From contig CM065313.1 of NCBI GenBank assembly GCA_033032175.1, forward strand, positions 17,895,327-17,959,326: 64,000 nucleotides of DNA. The letters run 5' to 3'. This DNA is from Saturnia japonica (taxonomy: Eukaryota > Arthropoda > Insecta > Lepidoptera > Saturniidae). The translations under genes and the position numbers were made by a program. Shown here piece after piece: positions 36,037-48,086 of the stretch (positions are counted from its first letter, which is position 1; every line of letters starts with the position of its first letter). The notes below the pieces were generated by a model. That model was not told the DNA's origin. It was given only the letters and a program-made list of their open reading frames with translations, and searched no databases.

Positions 36037-37949
36037 ATCCCTCGGTCCTGATGAGATCAGGAATGAATTAGTCAAACTTCTTTCCGATCACCTCATAGCA
36101 CTCTTTGTTTGCATCTTCAATGTAAACATCGACCACTGCCATTTCCCAGCCGCCTGGAAAACGGCCATAGTCATAGGGATACATAAACCCGGCAAACAAG
36201 CATCGCTTCCCGATAGCTATCGGCCGATTAGTCTCTTGAATACCTTAGGTAAAATCTATGAGCGGCTACTTCTGAACCGTCTCAAGAACGCGATAGACGT
36301 CAAAAATGTATACCCACCGGAACAGTTCGAGTTTTGCGCTCGACACTCTTGTACGCACCAAGTGCAATGCCTCACGAAGCACATAGGGACTAACTCGAGA
36401 AAGATAAACCGTACCGTACGCTTGCGGTCTTCTTCGACGTTGCCAAGGACTTCGATAAGGTCCGGCACGCTGGAATGGTCCATTCTGGCGCCTTGCCTTT
36501 TCAACCTGTATGTCAGTTACCTACCCCGTCCTTCCGGGGTCTAAGTAGGTCTATACGCTGACGATTCAGTCATTTACGCTTCAAACAGGCACAGACTTCA
36601 TCTCAGATACACCGTCCATCGCACCGTTACCACTCTTGGTAAATGGTATCGTAAATGGCGCATAGTGATCAACCCCTCCAAGAGCGCCGCGATTATCTTC
36701 CACCCTAGCTAAAAAGAGATCCCCGAGGGTATCAAATATCTGAAACTCTTTAAAGACAGGATCCCCTGGGCCACCGAGACTAAGTATCTCGGTGTGACCC
36801 TTGATAAGAAGCTAATCTTCGACTCTCATGTCCGTACCGTTCGGAATAGAGCCGCAATGGTCATAGGTCGACTACAGCCCTTGACTGTAAGCAAAATGTC
36901 CCTGAATGTGCCTCAAAGCTTGTGAGCTTACTCTATACAAAACGTGTGTCCACCCGATTATGACATATACTTGCGCCGTATTCGCACATATATCAAAATC
37001 CAATATTCATACATTCCAAGTCCTCCAAACGCGATTCTTACGTAAAATCAACAAAGCTCCTTGGTACGTTCGACAACAAGACCTCCATAGAGATATGGAA
37101 CTTCCCTCGGTTGAATCATTGATCAAATACCTCTCTAGATCATATTTCAACGCCGCGTCGAATCACGCGATTCCGTTGATCAATGCTGCCGCGACTTACA
37201 CCCCATAAACCGAACGTCCCGCGCGAACTACGTCGGCCGTGTAATATCTTTACCGACCCCGATGATAAGATTGAGGTAATAAACAAATACTTCTCCACCA
37301 TCACTCCAAACAGAGCGTGCTCGCGCCCACATCCGCGAAACCACCGTTCCCTCCGCAGGGGACGGGCGGCTAACTTCGGTCCTGTACACCCACCGCCGTG
37401 ACCTTCCTTTCTCGCGGCAACTCAAGCCTAGGTTCGTTCCTCGGTGTGAAGCCCTTGAGTCTGGTAGCCGCCCGCGCGATACAGGTAACACTGCACTTGT
37501 AATCACTTAGCTACCTACACACATCATTACACACAATATGTTCATACATATGTGCACACCACATAGGTACATAGGTTCTGTAAGGAACCTTTTTTTCTTT
37601 TTTTACGCTAGTTAGTTTATACCATATTTAAGATCACTAAATACATATACACATTTTCCTTCCTTCCTCCCAGGAGTTAGGGGCATGTATATATATATGT
37701 ATATGTTAGTTTAGCTCAAAATTTACGGATAGGGAATTAGTCGGATCGCGAGTTCTTTGCAATCGCGGCAACAGCCCAAGCTGAGGGCCGGTCACTTTGG
37801 CACCCTTGCGCGCTTGTTGCCCACGCTATCGTGGCTGAGTGTTTTGAGCGATGGCCCTTAAGCACGGTAAAGCTGTAAAAGCCATCAGCGGCTCTGTTTT
37901 TGGATAGGACCCCTCAGGCTAACAGTAAGGTCAGATCGAAAAAAAACTG
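36037..37949 (+). pseudogene. Jockey-clade LINE, internally deleted, inserted upstream of gene 2
   Basis: It encodes reverse-transcriptase blocks SLGPDEIRNELVKLL, FPAAWKTAIVIGIHKPGKQA, SYRPISLLNTLGKIYERLLL, LAPCLFNLYVS and LYADDSVIYASN, the last with the catalytic ADD. The middle of the domain is deleted between the VFFDVAKDFDKV-like block and the LAPC block, and later frames carry stops. The 3' untranslated tail (37380-37949) ends in an A-run. TTTGTCC at 30036-type position 36030-36036 is repeated at 37950-37956 as the target-site duplication. The duplicated unit at 44.4 kb has the empty site CTGTTTGTCCGCGGTTTAG. It cannot be active. Confidence 0.8.
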
Positions 37950-38574
37950 TTTGTCCAAGGCTTAGATCAGATATAATTAGTACTAGAAAACTGTAATTTG
38001 CTATACATGTTAATCACGCCGACAAAGTGCTAAAATAAATTCTCAATAACTTTTTAGGGAACCTCTCACATGTAAAGTGCGGATGATTTGTTTCCTTTTC
38101 GCCTATCCTACGGTAGGCATGGGGGTGTTGTTGGAATATTTTGTAGTTAATACAGTAATATAATCATTTGTAATATTACTTCCTTACAAAAGTATTTATA
38201 GAGATAAAGTAATGCTGCATAATATTTTGTTACAAAACTGCGAGAGTAGATTCAAATTGATTTTTAAAATAATTAGTTGTGAATTATATACACATGAATA
38301 TTTCTTTGAAAAAGAAAAAAAAACGAAGATGTAAATAAATAATAATAAAAATGCACATTACCAACCAGTTCGTGCCAAAAATTTTATTAACTTCTTAAAT
38401 ACATTCAGTTGAATTTTCACATAATCTTTGAATCAGCGATTATAGAAGAATCAAATTAGTCGTTTTGTAAAATTCACATTTTGCAAGATCTAGACTCTCA
38501 TGATTTTGATTATAACCATTCAGCAGGCATTAATTTCAAAATATATTGTTTCTTAATTGACTAGAAATGAGCAA

Positions 38575-38812
38575 TTAGCCACTTTGCTCGTAGAACGGTT
38601 GGCCGATGGAGTTAAAGAGTTCTCGAGTGGCAGCCACGTACTGGAAGACGCAGTGTGAGCAGGCCCATCACAAGGTGGTCCGGCGAACTGGTCAAGGTTG
38701 CGGGAAGAATCTGAATGTAGACAGCGCAGAACCGGCCGTTCTGGCGGTCTTTAGGGGAGGCCTATATTAAGCAGTGGACGTCTTTCGGCTGAAATGATGA
38801 TGAGTATTTTCA
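38575..38812 (+). mobile_element. RTE-like LINE 3' end
   Basis: It reads GGCCGATGGAGTTAAAGAGT, GGCGGTCTTTAGGGGAGGCC and ends GTCTTTCGGCTGAAATGATG with ATGAG, the usual RTE-type tail in moths. The homologous copy at 45955-46172 is in the neighbouring duplicated unit. Confidence 0.6.
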
Positions 38813-38889
38813 AATTATTATATTACGAAGTTATTAAAACACTATCAAATACATTTTTTTATGCAAATATTATTACTTTGATAATAGAT

Positions 38890-39440
38890 TATTAAATATC
38901 TTGTTAGGCGGTATTTCACACCAAACCAGCTTCTTAGCTTGTATCAAGCGCAGGTACGTTCATATGTAGAATATTGGTGTCACCTACGGGATAGATCAGC
39001 CAAATATCAGTTGGCCTCTCTTGACTCCATTGAGCGCTGTGCTCGTCGACTTGTTGGCGATGAAGCATTAATGACGGCAAAACTGCTCAGTCTAGAGCTT
39101 CGACGTAAAGTAACTTGCCTCTCAGTCTTTTACAAGTTGCACTTTGGAGAGTGTGCACAGGAATTGCACGATTTAATTCCGCCCAATCCGTTCCATCATA
39201 GGTCAACTAGACACCGTGAGGGATTTCACCCTTATGTCGTGGAAATTAGCCTGATTCGCACGAAGCGTTACGCTTCGTCGTTCATTATGCGAACGGCAAA
39301 GGAGTGGAATTTACTCCCGTCGTCTCTTGGGAGTCTTCAAGCGAAGAGTGAATAGGCATTTAATAGGTAAGCGCGATATATCGTCGGCCTCATCTTTACT
39401 TACCATCAGGTAAGATCGAGACCAAGCGCATACGTGTATT
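38890..39440 (+). pseudogene. LINE C-terminal fragment
   Basis: An open frame of about 138 codons gives MYQAQVRSYVEYWCHLRDRS, AKYQLASLDSIERCARRLVG and KRYASSFIMRTAKEWNLLPS, the C-terminal part of a CR1/Jockey-type ORF2. It stops early and a related frame goes on to about 39410. The reverse-transcriptase part is missing. Confidence 0.7.
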
Positions 39441-39479
39441 GTATTTAAAAAAATATCTGGTTCGTCTTAAATAAATTAT

Positions 39480-39720
39480 GATGGTGTATTTTTAAGCTAC
39501 TAAGGTGGTAAAAAAGCATACTGCCCGCCTGAGGTAAGTGGCTACCGTAGCCTATGGACGCTTGTAAGACCATAGGTATAACTAGCGCGTTGCTGACCTT
39601 GAACCCCCTATTCCAAGAGACTCTGGAAGCCCTAGTCACTGCAGGAACACGCAGTCTTTTGTAGTGTGTAGGGTAGGGTAGGGCGGGCTGCCCCAAGTAC
39701 AGTGATATCCCCAAAGATAT
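39480..39720 (-). repeat. CR1-like LINE 3' fragment
   Basis: GGCTACCGTAGCCTATGGAC and CCCTAGTCACTGCAGGAACA are shared with the homologous copy at 46330-46580. Both end in GGTAGGGTAGGG and CCAAGTACAGTG. Confidence 0.5.
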
Positions 39721-40355
39721 TTCTTTGTGCTCTACCTCTTTTACGTAATAAGAATTATATTATTATTTAATATCTTAATTAAGAGAAAAGGAAGAATGAG
39801 GGTAAATGGTATTTGTATGACAGACGGACATTGCGAAACTACAGGTGTTCTTTGTTGACTTCGGAATTCTATAACAAAAATGACTTATTGCTGAATGCTG
39901 AAAAGAGCACTGACTTTAGAAAAGGTGTGTAGGAATATAGGGTAAATATCATCCGTAGACTGACGACAAGCAACCAGCTGGTACAACCATCTTCAGTTAC
40001 AGAAGTTAATAAAAGTGTGTTAAAAATAGACGTTAATTTAAATCGTGTAATTTTCACTTTGTTTCGCTGAGCGTGTTAGGTAAACTTAAGTTATAAAAAA
40101 TAATTTTATGTCCTATTAATACAAAATATTCCTTTCATATGCCAGATTTCACTAGAATCCATCAAGCTGTAAAAGCGCTATGAACGATGAAAATTAATAA
40201 TAAATAAAAACGGGGTAATAATAAAAAAAGATAGTTACTAAGTACATTCATTCCTTAAATTTATTGATGTAAAATAACATTTATTGCTTATATTTATGAA
40301 TATAAAATAAATAACGTATATATTGTATGCTTACACTTAATTAAACCTGATTTTT

Positions 40356-40371
40356 AGGGACCCGCCCTACA
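40356..40371 (-). promoter_or_regulatory. Conserved 3' flank block of gene 3
   Basis: Minus-strand TGTAGGGCGGGTCCCT, 71 bases past the stop; identical to the blocks past genes 2, 4 and 5. A minus-strand AATAAA at 40260-40265 is a candidate poly(A) signal further on. Confidence 0.6.
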
Positions 40372-40442
40372 AGCATAAATTAATACTGACTAGTAAAGCA
40401 TAAAAACCAAGTAAATTTTAAAAATCATCAGTCTGTCCTTGT

Positions 40443-43376
40443 TTATTCGTAATTCAATTGTGTCAATACACAAGCGCAGCACACTGGGACACCGTTTTTC
40501 ATTTTAGCGGTTTCTAATTTAGTCCCGTCTAAGCTTAACACGACGAATTTATAATCGAGATATTTTTGCTGGCACTCGAAGACGTTGTTTTCTACTTCTT
40601 TTGTGGATAGTACGTTGATATCTTTATTCATAATTCGACCAGGATTTCTGTTAAAATAAAAAATAAAGGTGTTTTATATAAAATCAATTAATTTTATGAC
40701 CATGATAAACTAATAAATTTAAAGAACTTAGTATGAGAGAAACAATTCCTGATAGCCATCATGACTATATCTTATTATATTGCTGTTTTATAATAGTATA
40801 TTAATATGGTTTATAAGATTCTCGGTGTTCTAAATAGTTCGCAATGTATTTTAATAATATCTGTGAAGTTATTATTGGCAATAGATACTTTGTATAAATT
40901 AAAGCTGTTGTTTATAACATTTCATTTCGTTAGTATTACAGTTTTTTTTTATATCTGTGAAAGCCAAAATCTTTTAAAGCTAAGTTCACAGCGGTTTAGT
41001 CCTTACTGTACTCATAAAATGTCATGATTGCTTTGCTATACCTGTGAGATATTATAAGACACAAATATTTCTTCACATATTTGATCAGAAAAATGAAATA
41101 AGTGATAATTATTTCTTTAGTAAATGCACTAGGTATATAAAGTAATTTCAAAATATACTTACAAGCATTCTTCCATGTAGATAATTTGGTTGAACCATTT
41201 CTTATTTTGCACGACATAGCGTAATTTATCGTTCTCATCGACCATTGCGTGAATTGGATCAGTCTGAGAAGTAAATTAAATATTAAATTCAAAATGGTAT
41301 AAACTATTGCAAGTATAAAATATGTTATATTTATAATGAAAAATTGTACATATTACACATTCTTTATTAACATTTATCGAGCAAAATGTAATTATTTGAT
41401 CGTAATTTTCAAGGTTTAAGAAATTAAATTTAATCAGGTATTCTGAACTAATAATAACAAGACTGTTTCTAACAAAAAAGGAAACCAACCACAATATTTT
41501 TAGGAGTTCCCTGGTTTATCTTCGAAGTCGAAGATTCAATGCCAATGAAATTATGCATTCCCTTTCCAACGAAAAAGGAATCATCCATATCGGTTCATAA
41601 ACAAAGACGTTATGGCTTAAGTCATCCATAAAAAAATACACATTCTGATTCAGAACCTCCTCAATAAAAATACAATTAAAGATAAAATAAAAGTTTTTTT
41701 TGTTATACTTGGCTCGTTTGTAATATGGCAGAAACTCTATAATATTAAAAAAATAAGAACAACATAAAACTTTCTATGCTTATTAACATTCTATGTATTT
41801 ATAAGAATATTTTAATAATTGCTACTTACTACTGGTGTGTATTTGCATTCGTTTTCATGGAAACCCAGCCTTTTACCAGGGATCGTTTCGTTAACAACTT
41901 CTAGCCATAGGTTCTCCTGTTAACAATTTTAGTAGAATTAAGTTTTTTGGTTTAACATAAGAATATATAATGAAGTAAACTTCTTTGGAGATTTCTCTCT
42001 ACTTGGAGCAATCTGACTGGTGGAATACCTCCTGCACCTTACAAAAGATCGCAATATCCTTGTGTTGTGTTCCTGCAGTGAGTATGGTTTCCAGATCTCC
42101 TTGGGGTAGGTTTCAAGTTCGTCAACGCGCTAGTGATACCTATGCGTATATGCATCCACAGGCCACAGTAGCCGCTTACCTAAGGCGGGCAGTATGTTTG
42201 TTTGCCACCATAGTTATATATATTTTTTTAAAAATTAGAAGCGACGATAAATTGTGATCGAATGGGATTCGTATATTGATTACAATAGAACTTTCACTCT
42301 ATGGTGGTCTAGCGAATCGTCCTTATATATTCATACTTGTCGCCACAGTAGCTTAAGTTGAAATTCCTTTAAATCTGTTGATATGCTGCCGCAGCAGCAT
42401 TTGAAATACAGTCATCAATATAAATTGAATGTATAATTATCCTCAACCACTTCGTCATTTCCAATCAACTGACTTTGGCGAAATGTAAGCTGAACTGATT
42501 CAGCGAAGTTGTTTTAACGTTAATTTTGATCAATCTAGATTCATTTAGTCACAGCTGATTCAAACGTATCGTACGATGTGAATGTGCATTATGGATGTGA
42601 ATTAATTGGAAATATATACTTACAAATCCCATCAGTAGTGATTCGATAACATTCTCTGGATAATTGGGATCCTTTTCTGTGCAATATAGTTTACTCCCAC
42701 AAACTGTGGGCATTTGAGCTAGAAAATAAAAATACAGTTATGTCATGCATACTTAATGAAAACAAATTAAATTTTTATACATGTAGATGTAACTACCTTA
42801 AAATAAAATGCATCGATAATAATGCAGTGGAAGCAATATCCAAAATTCTCCTTTCTTTTGGTTTGATAAATTACAAAACTGTACAAATAATAAGTGCCTA
42901 AATCCTTGCAATAGCTAAGTCTTGAAAGCACTAGCTTACACTTCTTGGGAAAGAATACGAAATATGTCTTCTTAGTAAAATTAAAATTGTAATAATAAAA
43001 CTTTCATACAGTTATTCCAAATAAAAAGGAAGAAGATAAAAAAGAATTTCTTACCTGGTTGAAACTGTGGTCTTGCGTCAATGATTTGTGCCATGTAGAA
43101 CAGAGCCTGTGGACATTTTTTATAACTTAGTGATTCTATTATCAATGTAATTAAATATTAATATTTGCAAGGAGATAGAATTTGTGTCAAGTGTAACCGG
43201 GAAACTATAACCATCAATATATTTTGGCCTTTAACCCATACTAATTACCCATGTTAATAAATTAAAATATTTTAAAAATAATTAAAAAAACTAAGATAAT
43301 TAAATAATAATACAGTTAGAATGTAAATAAAATTCTGGTAACTTACAAGGAAACCAGTAATAATATATCGGCACAT
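40443..43376 (-). CDS. Spaetzle-like secreted cystine-knot protein (gene 3)
   Basis: Six coding exons on the minus strand: 43347-43376, 43055-43106, 42624-42718, 41830-41916, 41163-41263, 40443-40647; 189 residues, all GT-AG. The signal peptide begins MCRYIITGFLALFYMAQIID. The pro-region block is VCGSKLYC...PNYPE. VVNETIP offers an N-glycan site, and GKR precedes the knot as the likely cut. Knot cysteines sit in ENECKY, MEEC, FECQQKYLDY and PVCCACVL; the cysteine of gene 1's EGSCFKF is absent. Exon 5 is identical in protein to gene 4 (33 residues). Gene 3 and its flanks are a recent tandem copy of gene 4. It would be secreted and probably activated by a serine protease. Confidence 0.85.
41495..41660 (-). 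repeat. Interspersed repeat family X in gene 3 intron 4
   Basis: GGAGTTCCCTGGTTTATCTTC, ATGCCAATGAAATTATGC and CATCCATATCGGTTCATAA; gene 4 has the same copy at 51.06-51.23 kb, so it predates the gene 3/4 split. Confidence 0.6.
41984..42235. repeat. CR1-like LINE fragment in gene 3 intron 3
   Basis: It includes ACTTCTTTGGAGATTTCTCT, GGTTTCCAGATCTCCTTGG and AGTAGCCGCTTACCTAAGGC. The open frame through it (90 codons) is repeat-derived. Gene 4 keeps only part of it (51850-52005). Confidence 0.55.
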
Positions 43377-43520
43377 TGTAAACTATAAATTAATTTTCTT
43401 TTCACTAAATATTCACTCTTGTCCGTCCGTCCGTCCGATGTCCTTTTGTGGTAGACTCTACTGGTACCGAGCTCGTAACTCTTCGGAATATATCTGATGT
43501 TTATTCTACATGTATTAGTA

Positions 43521-43528
43521 TATTTATA
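43521..43528 (-). promoter_or_regulatory. TATA box of gene 3
   Basis: TATAAATA on the minus strand, 145-152 bases above the ATG. Same flank as gene 2. Confidence 0.55.
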
Positions 43529-43593
43529 CCGAACGCTTATTAACTACGTCAAGCTTACAATGACGTGTACACAATATATTTTGCCTATTCTTA

Positions 43594-43604
43594 TGTAAAT
43601 CCCG
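43594..43604 (-). promoter_or_regulatory. Conserved upstream motif CGGGATTTACA, gene 3
   Basis: Same block and spacing as gene 2, with TACATTACGGGATTTACA shared. Confidence 0.3.
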
Positions 43605-44813
43605 TAATGTAATAAACAAAAATATTATGTAGTTACTTATGTCATGAAAATAATTGTGTTTATTATGTAATAATCTTAACAAATTTCCTAATTTTTTTTA
43701 TGTATTTTTTGCCGTAAAAACGAATGCATTTGAAAAATGTTTTTATACAAGTTTTACAATTATAATTTAGGTATTAATTATACCAATTTTACATATTTTG
43801 GGTTTATATATTCTTCCTAAATGACAATGTTTATGAAGTTACAATTCCAATTACGTTTGGAATGACGTGTAGGTTTTCTTATGTTGTTTATGTCAAAAAA
43901 TGGGACATAATAATTATTGATCTTGTATAATTTAAAAACACTTTTGTTATTGGTTACTACTTACTTATTAGTAACGGTCAAGAGCTCATGAGTCGGTTTA
44001 TTACACAATACATGAAATAATACTTTCAGTGATGTAACAAATGCGGAGGAGGAGGAGTCTACGGTAGCCGCATACCATCAGGCGGGCCGCATGCTTGTTT
44101 GCCACCTTAGTAAGCAGTACTTAGTTAAAAACAAATTTTAATGTTACCAAACACCGAGCCAATTGACTAATACAAATTTACGAATATATCGATATACGAT
44201 CACAATTATTGCTCACATTATCTTCACTTTGTTTCTTTTATTTGTATTTTTAGGTGTTTATTAAATTAATGATTAATAAAAGGTTTTTTTTCTCTCTTCA
44301 TAGACTTGGTACCATCCTACGTTCAGAAGTCTTCAGCATTACTTATTCAATTCATTCATTTAGATTGCTTAGAGATTTATTATTCACGTTTTTAAAGTTC
44401 CGATTTAAACATGGAACCCTTACAGTTTCCCTATGACCTCTGTTTGTCCGCGGTTTAGATCAGAGATAATTAGTACTAGAAAACTGTAATTTGCTAGGTA
44501 GTCATATTAATCACGCCGACAAAGTGGTAATATATAAATGTGGTAAAAGTTAGGGTACCTGTCTTAAACGTATAGTGGAGATGATTTTTTCCTTTTCGTT
44601 TATCCCTTAGTAGGTATGGGGTGTCGTTGGAATATTTTGTATTTAGATTAATTGTTATTAATAAAATATTAGTATAGTTTATAACGTTGGTTCGTTACAA
44701 AAGTATATAAAGAGATAAAGTACTTTTGCATTATTTGTTACAAAACTGAGAGAGTAGGTCGAAATTGATTTTTAAAATAGTTATTGTTTATATCGTATAG
44801 TACAGTAAATTAT

Positions 44814-45666
44814 TGTTGGCAACAGAACAGTTATTTTCGTGTTTCTTGTTAGGTTATTATGTGATATTATTGTGTTTACGTGTTATGTACTTTGTGTTAC
44901 GATAAAATAGATTGATACAGACAATATTATAGAGAAATGTTAGCGACTACGCTACATTACAAGTTGCATGTTATATATTAAGATGTATATATACGATTAT
45001 GTATTGTGTGTCACATATGTGTAAATAGAACTAATATAGAATAGATTAATGCATAGAGTAAGCCAATAGAGTAAGGATATCAAATATTATAGAAACTTTA
45101 CGAACGGAAAACAGTGATGCCGCCCGTAAATTACATTGTTTTTGGCTTATGTACGGAATATATACTTGATGTATATTATATGTGAATATGTAATGGATAG
45201 GCAATACGATAAGGAACATTTTGATATATAACATGTGTACATAAGATATATAATGACAGAAATATAGAGAGATTAACAGGGCAACCAAAGCGAAAACTGA
45301 AATTAAAACACGAAATAAAGCGGGGTTCTCTTTACAGTCATTCTCCGAACTACTTAAGCTCGAAGAGGGGCCGTATTGGGCACGGTGCAATTCAACGAGT
45401 CAACGAGTATAAGTAACAACAAGAAGAAAGCTTTGTTCGTCCTGCGAACAATCAACAAACAAGATTTCGACTTTCATTGAAGACCCGGCACCTCAAGCGG
45501 TCTTGCATTATTGCACCCCCCGGACCCCCTCACTACTAACATCGCGGCCCACTGGCATCCGTACGGCGTCTACGAGACGGGCATCCGGCGCAACAAAACG
45601 CCCGTCCAAACCGGGGAAACGTCACCCCCCTCCCTCACGCAGAGGGGAAGTGACGCGTACCCAACA
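44814..45666. mobile_element. Solo LTR, BEL/Pao-like, 853 bp
   Basis: It starts TGTTGGCAACAGAAC and ends CGTACCCAACA. The 5-bp sequence ATTAT is repeated at 44809-44813 and 45667-45671. The homologous unit near gene 2 (about 38280-38300) reads through without it. No gag-pol lies next to it, so it is a lone LTR. TGTTGG ends and 5-bp duplications suit BEL/Pao. Which strand it was transcribed from is not settled. An open frame inside (45046-45390) is not a gene. Confidence 0.75.
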
Positions 45667-45954
45667 ATTATAATCACATGAATATTTATTTGAAAAAGAA
45701 AACTTTTTGTTAATAAATAATCATATTAAAAATGCACATTACCAACCAGTTCATACAATAGATTTTATTAATAACTCAATTAAAGACATTTTGTGGATTT
45801 CTAGTTAATGGTTGTTAGTTAATCTGCGATTAAAAAAGAAACAAATTTACCATTGAATATTCATATTTTGCAAGATCTAGTATCAAGATTTTGATTATTT
45901 AATAGATTTCATCACAAAATATATAGTTTTTAATGAAATAACTAGTGAATAAAT

Positions 45955-46172
45955 TAGCCACGTTGCTCATAGAACCGTTAGTCGATGGATCCGAATAGTT
46001 TTCGAGTGGGAGCTGCGTGGGCAGACTCGCCACAAGGCGAACGGACGACTTGGGAAAGGTTGCGGGAAGCCGACGTATGCGGGCAGCACAGAAGCGATAT
46101 ATGTGGCGATCTTTGGAGAAGGCCTATCTATGTCTAGCAGTGGTCGTCTTTCGGCTGAAATGATGATGAGCA
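45955..46172 (+). mobile_element. RTE-like LINE 3' end (duplicated unit)
   Basis: GTCGTCTTTCGGCTGAAATG with ATGATGAG, the homologue of 38575-38812. Confidence 0.55.
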
Positions 46173-46329
46173 ATTTGAAAGGGCAAAAGGAGCTATTAAA
46201 ACTCTGTGAAATGCTTTTGTATTGCATGTATTATTACTTTGCAGGTTGGGTAGAGTATATTAGATTATTAAATATCTTGTTTATTATCCCACATTGTAAA
46301 AGTACTTTACTTTTTAATGTACACCTCTG

Positions 46330-46580
46330 ATTCGTCTTATATAAATTATGATTATGTACTGTTTATACTACCAAGGCAGCAAACATGCATACGGCCCGCC
46401 TGATGGTAAGTGGCTACCGTAGCCTATGAATGCTTGTAAGACCACCCTACCCTAAGGAGCTCTGAAAACACTACTCACTGCAGAAACACGCAGTCTTCTG
46501 TAGGGTGTAGGGTAGGGTAGAGTGGTCTGCCCCAAGTACAGTGAAATCCTCAGAGACATTTCGCTGTGCTCTCTCTTACC
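46330..46580 (-). repeat. CR1-like LINE 3' fragment (duplicated unit)
   Basis: GGCCCGCCTGATGGTAAGTG and GCAGTCTTCTGTAGGGTGTA; the homologue of 39480-39720. Confidence 0.5.
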
Positions 46581-46649
46581 TAATAAGAATAATATTATTC
46601 CAGTTAGTTAATATCTTAATTCAGAGAAAAGGCAGAATGAGGGTACGAG

Positions 46650-47660
46650 CTTAATTACCACGCCAAGTCACACGACGTATTTATACATTTCAGAGAAATA
46701 ATATTTGTATTTTCCGCCTAACACGGTGTTTCTATTTAGAACATTTCTCAAGTGTTGAAGTTTCCTCCCGCTTCTTCGTTCACCAGCAGATAGTGTCAAT
46801 AATCTATAGTAATATAATGAGGCGAAAAAGATTTTTTGCTTGTTTAAACACGCTAATCCCAGTCGGATTGGAAAAATCTTTTTGTCTATTATAGCCAGAC
46901 TCTCGAGGAATAGTATAGGGCGTATAGGCTATTTAAGATTAGGCCCTTACGAACTGCTTAAATCACGTGCGCTGGCGTTATCGTTAATGATACGAAAATA
47001 CAATGTTCTACAATAATATTGGTCCTTAGTATATCTAAAAAATATTAGCAAAAGCATAAGCCTGTTTTTTTAAAGCCACAATAAGTTATTTTAGATTTGT
47101 TGATAATTAAAAAGTGATTTATAAGCATTATTTTTAGACAAGGCCTATTAACCCTTACAAACAAGTTACTTCATCTTAAAGACAATTTTATGAAGTTAAA
47201 TTTTGCTCTTTAGAGTATGCTATTTGGATAAATAATTTAGGAGATAATAAAAAATTAAAATAATTTGTACTTGCGAGAAGACAATTAATGACTAGAATAC
47301 AAGGGTGCGTTGGCGGCGCGGTGTTTGTCGGATAAAAACGTGGGGCACAGCTAGTCTTCTATAAACAAATAAATAAAATTGAAGTGTCGGTTTGTAATGG
47401 CAAAATGGCTTTTTACTAAATTCATATCAAAGTATACATTAGCACCTATAAAAAAAAAAATCTTGAACTACCTATCCAACACCACCGCAAATCATGGTAT
47501 AAACGAGAAAATAAAATCACCCTAATTACGCGTAGGAGAGGTGTCCTAATAAATAATTAATTTTTTTACCAATTTTTAGGCGTGATTAATATAACGTATA
47601 CTTATACAAAATCGCAGGTTCTTATGACTACGTGTTGCTGAACTATGTCTCGGACATGGT
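46650..47660. other. AT-rich flank with a Helitron-like end
   Basis: No gene seen. At 47300-47345 a family B end (GGGGCACAGCTAGT) is followed by a family A-like start (AAATAAAATTGAAGTGTCGG) that breaks off near 47440. Confidence 0.35.
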
Positions 47661-48086
47661 GACACTACAGGTGTTCTTTTTTGACTTCGGATCTCTATAA
47701 CAAAAAGAGCACTGACTGTAGAAAAAGGTGTAGGAGTATAGGGTAAATATCATCATTAGACTCATGACAAGCAACCAGCTGGTACAACCATCTTAGTTAC
47801 CTACCATAATTACTATTGAATGCATTGCGGATTAGTGCATTGCATTTGTAAGTAGTGTAAATTGAAGAATAAAATGAAATAGCTAGCAAAAAATGAAAAA
47901 AAAAAATTGAGTATCTAAATATTATTGCTTTATTATTGTTATCGTTATTATTATATTTAACCGACTTCTAAAAGCCATTACTTTTTTGTTTATGAACCTA
48001 TATAAATGATTCTTTGTTTGTTGGAAACGGGATACCTACGTTTAACATGGTCCCATTTATTTTCATTAACAATTAACCTTAGAGTT

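Noticed and set aside
38939..39355. Host gene of 138 codons
   Set aside because: The sequence is the C-terminal part of a LINE ORF2 (VEYWCHL...SIERCARRL), with LINE-type 3' sequence after it.
40996..41292. Open frames of 98 and 105 codons over exon 5 of genes 3 and 4 (second at 50577-50894)
   Set aside because: They are read in another frame of the true exon and its introns; the spliced frame agrees between all four genes.
45046..45390. Open frame of 114 codons
   Set aside because: It lies wholly inside the solo LTR; AT-rich, hydrophobic translation without a domain.
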